NCBI RefSeq assembly: GCF_019930045.1
Contig: NZ_JAHZQQ010000001.1
Coordinates: forward strand, 103,273-167,272
Length of the DNA stretch: 64,000 nucleotides
Reading direction: 5' to 3'
Source of the DNA: Streptococcus australis
Lineage (GTDB): Bacteria > Bacillota > Bacilli > Lactobacillales > Streptococcaceae
The translations under genes and the position numbers were made by a program. Positions 28,474 to 37,300 of this stretch are shown piece after piece. A model generated the notes under the pieces. It made no database searches. It saw only the letters and a program-made list of their open reading frames with translations, and was not told the DNA's origin. Position 1 is the stretch's first letter. Every line of letters begins with the position of its first letter.

Positions 28474-29362
28474 AAAATCGTATACCTATGCTGCTTGTTT
28501 TGGTATCCTGCTAACAAGCTCCTTCAGCTATTCTATGCTCAAAACCTTTGTCTTATCCGATGCTATCCAAACAGTCAAAGCTACGACCACTGATACCAAA
28601 GCTGCTGAACAAGCTGCCGCAACTGCTACTACAACAGATACCAGTTACTCCGATGACAATATCCAGGTGAGCCTGACAGAAAAAACAGTTGAAAACACTC
28701 AAGTTTACATTGCAGATATTACGGTTAGCTCTTCTGACTATCTAAAAACTGCTTTTGCTCAAAATACCTATGGGACCAATGTGACGGCTAAAACTTCCGT
28801 CACTGCAGCTGAGAACAATGCTATTCTAGCCGTCAATGGAGACTACTACGGAGCTAATAGCACCGGCTATGTCATCCGAAACGGAGTGGTCTACCGCGAT
28901 ACGGTTCGCGAAGACTCTAGCAATGGCGACTTAGCGATTTATAAAGATGGTTCCTTTAAGGTTATCTACGAAGATGAAATCTCTGCGGATCAGTTGGTCA
29001 AAGACGGGGTTGTTAATCTCCTTGCCTTCGGACCTTCCTTGGTTGAAGATGGAGAAATTACAGTCGATACTAACTCAGAGGTGGGACAATCCATGTCTTC
29101 TAACCCACGAACTGCCATTGGGATCATCGATGAAAATCACTACATCATTGTCGTCTCGGACGGCCGGACTTCAGAGAGTGAAGGGCTTTCTCTCTACCAA
29201 TTAGCGGAAGTGATGAAATCGTATGGCGTTAAAACAGCCTACAACCTGGATGGTGGTGGATCTTCTACTCTTTACTTCAATGGCCAAGTTATGAACAAAC
29301 CAACTACAAATGGTACTATCTCAGAAAGGGCGGTGAGTGACATTGTCTACATCGGTTACTAA
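28460..29362 (+). CDS. Exported phosphodiester glycosidase (NAGPA-like domain)
   Basis: 300 residues. An N-terminal signal or anchor segment (about 9-28, FGILLTSSFSYSMLKTF) is followed by a Thr/Ala-rich linker and a NAGPA domain (about 70-300) with NAILAVNGDYYG, NPRTAIGI and the signature NLDGGGSSTLYFNG. Related enzymes cleave sugar-phosphodiester bonds, so a wall or exopolysaccharide glycan is the likely substrate; this is inference. It overlaps the genes on both sides, showing tight coupling with the GT2-GtrA gene. Confidence 0.87.
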   Translation: MKFFKKSYTYAACFGILLTSSFSYSMLKTFVLSDAIQTVKATTTDTKAAEQAAATATTTDTSYSDDNIQVSLTEKTVENTQVYIADITVSSSDYLKTAFAQNTYGTNVTAKTSVTAAENNAILAVNGDYYGANSTGYVIRNGVVYRDTVREDSSNGDLAIYKDGSFKVIYEDEISADQLVKDGVVNLLAFGPSLVEDGEITVDTNSEVGQSMSSNPRTAIGIIDENHYIIVVSDGRTSESEGLSLYQLAEVMKSYGVKTAYNLDGGGSSTLYFNGQVMNKPTTNGTISERAVSDIVYIGY

Positions 29363-29750
29363 TCCTATCAAACAACGGTTGAAAAAGACCATCCTCTGGT
29401 ACACTCTGATTTCAGCTTTCTTCTTCGTCGGGAGTCGCATCTACGAACACTTTAGTTTTGGCGAAACCTCTGCCTTCATGCACTACCTCTTCTTGATCCC
29501 TTTGATTGGTGGCGCCCTGCTCGTAGCTCTGCAACTAGTGGTAAAAGGCCTTTCTCGAATCACTCTTAATCTTTGGAACTCAGCTGTTGCCACGGCAACT
29601 GCTGGAGCCCTCTATCGAGGTATTGTGAACCTCTCTGGTCGTTCAACAACTCTCGACCAACCCTACTATTATGTTGCAGGGATCTTCCTAGCCCTTGCCC
29701 TCATCAGCCTCTTCTTAGTCCGCAGTGTCTGGGTGGAGAAAACAGCTTAA
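29337..29750 (+). CDS. Small polytopic membrane protein, unknown function
   Basis: 137 residues with about four hydrophobic segments (19-37, 45-68, 80-95, 108-130) and a basic N-terminus. I do not recognise the family. A GTG at 29337 is the probable start: AAAGGG lies 6 nt before it, inside the end of the glycosidase gene. A TTG at 29343 is an alternative. It is the third gene of the GT2-GtrA/glycosidase operon, so it may take part in glycan transfer or export. Confidence 0.75.
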   Translation: MTLSTSVTNPIKQRLKKTILWYTLISAFFFVGSRIYEHFSFGETSAFMHYLFLIPLIGGALLVALQLVVKGLSRITLNLWNSAVATATAGALYRGIVNLSGRSTTLDQPYYYVAGIFLALALISLFLVRSVWVEKTA

Positions 29751-29756
29751 AACATT

Positions 29757-29793
29757 CAAAACGTCCGTTTCTAAAATTAAACGGACGTTTTTT
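29757..29793. terminator. Bidirectional terminator
   Basis: AAAACGTCCGTTT/AAACGGACGTTTTTT stem between the convergent glycan operon and the wall protease. Confidence 0.9.
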
Positions 29794-29817
29794 AGAGTAA
29801 GCTAATGCCTGAACGGC

Positions 29818-32800
29818 TTAATCTTGCCGTTTTTTGCTTGCTACAAAACCTGCCAAAGCTAGTGAACTCATACCCAAGAGGCTGAGGGCTGTTGAAGTCA
29901 AGGCTTCTTGTCCTGTTTTTGGAAGGCTGGTTATTGGCCTTGAAGCAGCCACTTCTGCTTGGCCACCAGTATGATAGCCAACAGCGACTGGTTTGTTTGC
30001 TGCAACTTCTTTCGTTTCAGGTGTAGTTGGTTGAGCTGGGGTAACTGGGCCTTTGGATACCGCTGGTTGGACAGGCGTCACTGGAGTTTCCGGTATCTCT
30101 AGTGTCGGATTTTCTGGTTGAATCCATGGTTCCACAATCGCTCCACTATGCACCTCTGGGTTTGGCTTGATAACGTCTTTGACCAAAGAAAGAAGGTGGA
30201 AATTGATTTGATTGCTCACTTCATAAAGGAAATCATTTTCCGATGCACGATACCCCGCTGGGAGATCCACATGAACACGATAGGAGCCGTTCATCAGCAT
30301 GGTCTCAAAGCGTTTCAAATCATAGATACTTTGTGGGAGAAGGCGACTGATACCATCATTCCCCACCACTTTTACGACTGTTCCTGTCGGAACCGGCTGA
30401 TCAAATCCAATAGTGAGTTTGTTTTCATCTAAATAATGGAAGGCAAAGGTCACTTTCGGATGTGGATTTTCGGCTGAAACCGTCACCTTCTTCACTAGTT
30501 CTGTTCCCCAATCATAATGGTAATCAGATAGGGTGATTTTCACTGTATAAGTACCAAAAGGTAAGTCTGGGAAGGTGCCAGCATTGTAGGACGCATTGAA
30601 CTCTCCTTCTACTACACGGCCTTGGTCATCCACTACCTGATAACGAACGACGGATGGATAATACGAAATGACTTCTCCACTGCTATCTGTGAAGACCACC
30701 TCCAAGGTGCTCTTTTCAGCCTTTGATTTTTCAGTCTCTGTCTCGCCTGGTTGTTCATCTGAACTGGCTTCATTCGTCGAAGTCGTTGCCTCTACTTTCT
30801 TTCCTTCGATGTCCATCTCAGTGGTATTGTAGACCTTATCCCAGATGGTATAGCGAACAGTAGAAGGGTCCACCCCTTCCGGAAGCAGATAGCTACCATC
30901 CTCTTGGGGTTCCAAGGCCACGGTTTCCCCATCTTTGACGTAGGACAGATAAGTCCCTGCTAGTCCACTACCAGTTTCAATCACCTTACCTGGTCGGAAA
31001 ATCCGTGTTGCTGGATCGTACTGTGCACTTCCAGACTCGATGCTTGGAGCCGTATTGTCAATCTTAACCTTGAAGTTAAGCTCTTGTTGCTTAGCCCCTG
31101 AAGCAGTTGGACGGTAGGTGATCACAAATTGGTATTCTCCATCTGGTAATTGCTTGCCGTCTTTGTCCAAACCTTCCCAAGAGATTTCATAAAACTCTTC
31201 GCTACGATTCCCAATCCGGTAACTCCAGTCTGTCTTACGGTGGACTTCATTTCCGACCTCGTAAATCGGGTTAGTACGAGCTGTGTCCTCCTTCTTGTAA
31301 ACTGATAGGTGGACATTTTCAACATTGCGAAGCATGACGGCTTTAACCTTGATGCTATCAAAGCTGGAATCATTGTTTGGAGAGAAGTAAAGTTGGTCCC
31401 CATCAAAGCGATCCCCATCCTGGCCAAGAGTTTTGGCTACGGATTCTCCATTTTCATAGACATAACTGATCAAAGAGGTAAAGTGATTGTCTGGATGACG
31501 CTCTGGCGTTTCTGGGACCTTTTCATCTGGATAATCGGTCTTGTCCTTGTAGTAGTAAAACGGCTTGTCGCTACCTGTGTATTCGTAGATTGGCTTTTCA
31601 ATGCCACGCAGATTTTGGTAATCTCCATGAAAGCCAACATAAGGGAGGCTGACCAGATGTTTTTGGGTGCCGGCATCTTTGACTAGTACATAACCTTCTA
31701 AGAAATAACCATTTGGCATTTGCTTGCTGAGCTCTTCCTTGTACTTGCTCGCATCAACCGTTACATGGATGGTCCGCTGACCATTGGCTGGAACAGTGAT
31801 GGTTTCCTTGCCATCTATGGTTTCTAATAGCCGAGGATGAAGGGTGAATTTACCATCTTGAACTTGGTCTGTCTGAAGGGTCGTTTCATAACGAAGAGAC
31901 TTCTCTTGATTGGAAAGATTGTGGATGGTCACATCAAACTCAAAAGTATCTGTGACATTGCCTAGTGTCAGACTACTTTTAGCATCTTTTGCAGTCACAT
32001 AGAGATCTCCTAGAGCTGCAGCTGTGACATCCATGACCCCTGCTCCTTGCTGACGAACAGAGGAATAGGCATGTGTTTCCTCATCAACATGCGGGACAGC
32101 TGTACTCATGGTCATCTGTTTGACAAGAACTTGTAACTGTTCTGGACTGAGATGAGGGAAGCGCTCCTTCAGGGCTTGTTTCACCAGCGCAGTGGCACCC
32201 GCTGCATGAGGAGAGGCCATACTGGTCCCCCTATCCATATAGTACTCTCCATTATTAACAGATGAGTAGATCATCCCTCCTGGAAGAGTGACATCCGGTT
32301 TGAGGTCGCCATCAGCTGACAGCCCCCAAGAGGAGAAGTCGGATAATTGATTGGCTGCGTCGTACGGAACCCGTTTGAATTTGTTGGCAATATGGAGCTG
32401 GTAGTCCTTGGCATGTTGAGCTAAGACACTTCCAGCATCGTGGCCAATAACCCCAACTGGGAATCGTTCCCCCAGTCCTTCTAAGTCAAAGCCTACAGGA
32501 TTATTGCCCTGCTCCTTAGTCTGGTAGAATATCACCCCTGTAGCACCTGCTCTTTTCAGCTCTTTGACCTTATCCACATCCGAAACTTCCCCACCTCGCT
32601 CCGTAAGGACTAAGTGCCCATTGATACTATCAGCTTGGTAGTGGTCGATCCCTCCCTTTTCCACATGGAGATAACTTTGAGGGATGGTTGTCCGAAAGGC
32701 ATCGCGTTCTACAAAGGAGTGCATCGGAATTTTGCCATCAGGAAAGTCCACGGAACCTTTTAAGGCTTCTACGGTCAGGCTTGCTTCTGTCGACTCATGC

Positions 32801-34296
32801 TTGGTCAGACTATTAATCGAAGCGACTGAGATGACATTTGGGTTGACGGATGGGGTTCCTGTCATCCCATAATCCGGTGTGCTTGCAAGTGGTTTGCTGT
32901 GCCAGAAGCCATTGGTCGCCATATTGGTAGAGGCAACTGTAATGGTCACTCCCGCCTTTCTCGCTACCTCAAAGGCCTGGCGCGTGATTTCTCCTACATC
33001 ATAAATCGAGCCTGATGCGGTTCCCAAACTCATGTTGATGGAATCAGCCCCTAATTTGACGGCGTCTTCCACTGCCTTGGTATAGATGAAATTTTGAACC
33101 TGACCGCCCTTGGTGTCTGAGAAAACACGCAAAAACATAAGCTGGGCTTCGGGAGCGACACCTCGAATAATCTCACCATTTGGGGATGGTTGAGAGGCAT
33201 TTCCCACAGCGGTTCCAGCTACGTGGGCACCGTGAGAGATTGGATCATCTTCTTTAACATTGTCATCCATATCACTATAGTTGTGAACGTAGACGACTTT
33301 ATTGTTGTACCATTTACCGTAAGTGATGCCGGCCTTCTTTTTAGCCTCTTCAATTTCCGCTTCACTCTTGTACTTGGCCTTGCTTATATCTGTTAGACGA
33401 AAAATATCGTGGGCAGGGTCGACCCCCGAATCGATAACCGCTACAACCTGTCCCTGGCCTTTGATACCCTTATCCCAGAGTGGTTGCAAATTGATCAGGC
33501 TGTTTTCTTCACTGACCTTGGTCGTAGTTGAAGCCGGTGAGGCAGGAGTAGGCTGGTTCTCAGCTACTCTGGTCCGACCAAGTGGAGCATAATCTAGGGC
33601 ATCGACACGTGCTAATCCCCGGATCTTTTTAGCATCTCCATAGGTCGTCTCTAGAGCCAATCCATTAAAGAGCAAATTAACGTCATACAATTTTTTGAAC
33701 TGAATGGATTGTCTTTCGAGTTCTTTCAAAAATTGTTCATGGTCTTGGTTGGTTTGCTCGATACGCGCTTCTTTTGAAGTTCGAGATCCATCTCCATTCT
33801 CAGCAGAAACCTTTTCTTTCAGGCGAACCAGGACCTCGACTGGACTTGCATCCTCTAGCGTTTCTTTAGCTACTTCCTGGGGAGCCTCCGTCGCAACAAC
33901 TTCAGAATTGACTTTTGGACTTGCAATAACAGAAGGTGACAAGGTCTTCTCTTCTCTTGGGTTCTCATTTGAAGAATCGCTAGCAACTGAAGAAGTATTT
34001 AGTGCTTGTTTGGTCTGGTCCTTGCCCTCAGTCTCTGTTGGAGTAGGGACAGCGGAAGTCGATTTTTCTACTGGTACACCGGAGATATCCTCCTTAACAG
34101 CAACGATCGGCTCTATTGCCTTTTCATCTGTCGTTGTGCTATCAGGTACTACGGCTGATGACTCGACTGTGGATGGTGCTGGTGTTACAGTATCTGCCGA
34201 AACCACCGATCCCATCAAGAACATACCTATTAAAACGGAAGCAACTCCAACCGCATATTTACGAATGGAAAAACGTTGTTGTCGATGAAATTCCAT
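29818..34296 (-). CDS. Cell-wall-anchored subtilisin-like serine protease (C5a-peptidase/PrtS type), copy 1
   Basis: 1492-residue surface protease. YSIRK-type signal (FSIRKYAVGVAS, cleavage near VSADT about residue 35), a low-complexity acidic stretch, an I9-like propeptide (about 150-240), then the S8 domain with Asp289 (VVAVIDSG), His355 (SHGAHVAG) and Ser692 (GTSMASPHAAG), interrupted by a PA-type insertion (about 540-640). Fn3-like and further beta-domains follow, then a Pro/Thr-rich wall region and LPKTG (1458-1462) with a hydrophobic segment and basic tail for sortase. AAAGGAG precedes the ATG. It may cleave host or milk-type proteins; the target is unknown. Tandem paralogue of the next gene. 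Confidence 0.93.
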   Translation of the reverse strand: MEFHRQQRFSIRKYAVGVASVLIGMFLMGSVVSADTVTPAPSTVESSAVVPDSTTTDEKAIEPIVAVKEDISGVPVEKSTSAVPTPTETEGKDQTKQALNTSSVASDSSNENPREEKTLSPSVIASPKVNSEVVATEAPQEVAKETLEDASPVEVLVRLKEKVSAENGDGSRTSKEARIEQTNQDHEQFLKELERQSIQFKKLYDVNLLFNGLALETTYGDAKKIRGLARVDALDYAPLGRTRVAENQPTPASPASTTTKVSEENSLINLQPLWDKGIKGQGQVVAVIDSGVDPAHDIFRLTDISKAKYKSEAEIEEAKKKAGITYGKWYNNKVVYVHNYSDMDDNVKEDDPISHGAHVAGTAVGNASQPSPNGEIIRGVAPEAQLMFLRVFSDTKGGQVQNFIYTKAVEDAVKLGADSINMSLGTASGSIYDVGEITRQAFEVARKAGVTITVASTNMATNGFWHSKPLASTPDYGMTGTPSVNPNVISVASINSLTKHESTEASLTVEALKGSVDFPDGKIPMHSFVERDAFRTTIPQSYLHVEKGGIDHYQADSINGHLVLTERGGEVSDVDKVKELKRAGATGVIFYQTKEQGNNPVGFDLEGLGERFPVGVIGHDAGSVLAQHAKDYQLHIANKFKRVPYDAANQLSDFSSWGLSADGDLKPDVTLPGGMIYSSVNNGEYYMDRGTSMASPHAAGATALVKQALKERFPHLSPEQLQVLVKQMTMSTAVPHVDEETHAYSSVRQQGAGVMDVTAAALGDLYVTAKDAKSSLTLGNVTDTFEFDVTIHNLSNQEKSLRYETTLQTDQVQDGKFTLHPRLLETIDGKETITVPANGQRTIHVTVDASKYKEELSKQMPNGYFLEGYVLVKDAGTQKHLVSLPYVGFHGDYQNLRGIEKPIYEYTGSDKPFYYYKDKTDYPDEKVPETPERHPDNHFTSLISYVYENGESVAKTLGQDGDRFDGDQLYFSPNNDSSFDSIKVKAVMLRNVENVHLSVYKKEDTARTNPIYEVGNEVHRKTDWSYRIGNRSEEFYEISWEGLDKDGKQLPDGEYQFVITYRPTASGAKQQELNFKVKIDNTAPSIESGSAQYDPATRIFRPGKVIETGSGLAGTYLSYVKDGETVALEPQEDGSYLLPEGVDPSTVRYTIWDKVYNTTEMDIEGKKVEATTSTNEASSDEQPGETETEKSKAEKSTLEVVFTDSSGEVISYYPSVVRYQVVDDQGRVVEGEFNASYNAGTFPDLPFGTYTVKITLSDYHYDWGTELVKKVTVSAENPHPKVTFAFHYLDENKLTIGFDQPVPTGTVVKVVGNDGISRLLPQSIYDLKRFETMLMNGSYRVHVDLPAGYRASENDFLYEVSNQINFHLLSLVKDVIKPNPEVHSGAIVEPWIQPENPTLEIPETPVTPVQPAVSKGPVTPAQPTTPETKEVAANKPVAVGYHTGGQAEVAASRPITSLPKTGQEALTSTALSLLGMSSLALAGFVASKKRQD

Positions 34297-34320
34297 AAAA
34301 ACTCCTTTTTATATACCAGG

Positions 34321-34346
34321 TTCAGGTGGCTGTTACACCACCTGAA
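34321..34346 (-). terminator. Hairpin between the two protease genes
   Basis: Perfect TTCAGGTGG/CCACCTGAA stem with an 8-nt loop in the 80-bp gap, without a T-run. It may be a weak attenuator or an RNA processing site. Confidence 0.45.
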
Positions 34347-34376
34347 GCCCACTCAATTTTCTCTACTAAGAGAACG

Positions 34377-37300
34377 TTATACTTGGTCTGGATGATTTTT
34401 CTTCATTCGGATCGCACCGAAAGTGAGTAGAAAAACCATAAAGCCTACAATCCCTAATTGGTCATTTTCCTGTCCAGTTTTTGGAAGAGAAGTTACTGGG
34501 CGATGAGAGACTTGTTGAAGCTCCTGATCCATTGCTGATTGACCTTCTTGCGTCATAGGTGACGGTTGAGGAGTGACTTGTTGAGCCTCCTGATCCATTT
34601 TTATTCTACCTTTTTGTGTCATAGGTGACAGTTGAGGAGTAGGTGGGACAGTTGGATCTTCCACCTGATCTTCTGAGACTTCTACAAAACTGGTCAAGTA
34701 GCGATTAATACGATTAGCTACGGTATAGATGAAATCATTTTCCACTGCCCGATAACCTGTTGGCAGATCAATATGGATCTGATACTCTCCATTGATCAGG
34801 ATGCTTTCAAATGTCTTTGGTTCATATAGGGTTTGATTCAACTCCACTTTTTCTCCTGTCTTCTGATCAATGGCAAAGACACGGGTTCCATCTGGAAGTT
34901 CTTTGTCAAAGACGAGGTCAAAGCGATTTTTGTCAATGTAGTGGTAGACAAATTTGACCAGTCCTTCAGGGTGCTCCTTGCTTAATTCCACTGTCACAGT
35001 GGTTGGAGATACCCAAGAATAATTTTGATCTTGAGCGACAACTTTTACAGTGTAGGTTCCAAATGGAAGAGTCGGTAGCGGATCTTCGTAGTAGCTATTA
35101 AATTCTTGATCCACCCGATTCCCCTTGCTGTCAAAGACTTGGTAACGCATCATTTCTGGGTATTGGTTGGTTGCCTCGCCTTTTTCATCGACAATTTGCA
35201 CCTCTAAGCGACCGACGGTTGCTTCGCTAGTCGCAGCTGTCGGACTTGCTTCCTCCGTCCCTGATTTTTCCGTCGTTTTTTCTTCTGAAGCGGTCTTACC
35301 ATCCAAGGTCAAGGTGTTGGTATTATTGACCTGATCCCAAATATAGAAGCGCACAGTTTTTAGATCTACTCCTTCTGGAATAGAGTAGGTTCCATCTTCA
35401 TTTGGACTAATTTCGACTTCCTGATCATCTTTTTTGTAAGAGAGGTATTTTCCGCCTAGTCCACTACCCGTTTCAATAATTTCACCTGGCTTAAAGAGAC
35501 GAGTTGCTGGATCAAAGAGATCCTTGGTATTCGCCAGTTGTGGCACTTGCTTATCGACTCGGACTTTTAGAACAATCTCTTGAGGTTTGGCACCTGGTGT
35601 GCTTGGACGATAAGTGACTACATATTGATAGTCCCCATCTGGCACTAGCTGATTGTTATTGTCCTTGCCTGCCCACTGTGTCGCATAAAGAATCTTACTA
35701 CGGTCATTAATCCGCCAACCATAGTCCGATTTCTTCTGACTTTCATTACCTTGTTCAAAAATAGGATGTTCGCGTTTGAGGTCATCTGCACGATAGACCG
35801 ATAAATGAATATTGTCTACATTTCTCAAAACGACTGCATTGAGCTTGACACTATCATAGGAACCATCATCATTTGGCGAGAAGACAAGTTGATTTCCATC
35901 GTAATGCCCATCTTTTTCTCCCAATACAACCTGTACTTCTTTGCCCCCGCGCCAAATAGTGCTGACCAAGGCTGTAAAGTGATCTCCTGAGTCTTTTTCA
36001 GGTTTCTCTGCTTTTTCATTTGCATAATAGTAGAATGGTTTTTCATCCCCAGTGAAGGCATAGATAGGCTTTTCGATACCTGGTAAATCCTGATACTGCC
36101 CTTTGAAGCCGATATATGGAAGACTTACGAGATCTTTCTTGGTTTTGGCATCTTTAAAGAAGACAAATCCTTCTAAAAAGTAACCATTCTTCATTTGATT
36201 GGTAAGTTCGCTTGTAAAGGTACTGGTATCTACAGAAATTGGAACCGTCACACTTCCCTTTGCTGGAACATGAATGATTTTTTCTCCCACTTGATCCAGT
36301 AGCTGACGCATCTTCAAGCTGATGCGATCATTTTCCACCTGATCGGTGTTGACGACCGTATGATAAGTGAAGTCTTTCGCTTCCGAACTTAAGTTGTGCA
36401 CCGTAACCTCAAACGTAAAGGTATCCTTGACATTGCCTAGCGTCAAACTACTGTTTGTTCCTTTTCCGCCTGTTACAAAGACATCACCAAAGGCTGCCGC
36501 TGCAGCATCCATGAGACCAGATCCTTGTTGACGGACAGAAGAGTAGCTCTTACTTTCCTGATCAAAATGAGGTTTGGCTGTACTCATGACTAATTGGCGC
36601 AAAAGCGTATGAATTTGCTCTGGACTATAAGTTGGGAAACGTTGTTCTAGAGCTTGCTTGATCAAGGCTGTCGCCCCTGCCGCATGGGGCGTTGCCATAC
36701 TGGTCCCCTCATCCATATCATACAGACCATCTGGAATCGCCGAGTAGACCATTCCGCCAGGTAGGGTAACATCTGGCTTAAGTTTTCCTTCGGCAGAAAG
36801 CCCCCAACCAGTAAAGAAGAGCATCTTGTTGGCTTCACTATAAGGCACTTTCTTGACTTCCTGATGGAAGATTAGCTCGTATTCTCCAGCGTGGGAAGCG
36901 AGTTCTTTACCGATAGCATGATTCAAGACGCTAACCGGATAGAAGGAGCCCCAATAGCCCATCGGAAGTTTTTGGAGGCTGTCCCCTTGCTCTTCATTCT
37001 GATAAACGAGGACACCTTTTGCACCAGCTTGTCTGAGGGCATTAACCTTCTCTTCGTCCGTCACATCCCCACCGCTCTCAACCAGAGCAATTTTGCCTTT
37101 CACCGTAGCAGTTCGGTAACTATCCAGTCCACCTTTTGGAACTGAAACGTAAGACTGAGGACCTTCTACTGGGAAAATCAGCCGGTAAACGGGAAGATCG
37201 ACGAGGCCATTTTGGAATTCTTTCTTATCCTTTAGAGCTGGGATTTCCAGACGCATGGTCGTTTCGTGATTGATCTGATTATTGAAAGCACCAATGGCTA

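Noticed and set aside
33704..34288. 194-codon plus-strand frame opposite the first protease
   Set aside because: It mirrors a Ser/Thr/Glu-rich low-complexity stretch, where the antisense frame stays open because of codon bias; no promoter or binding site.
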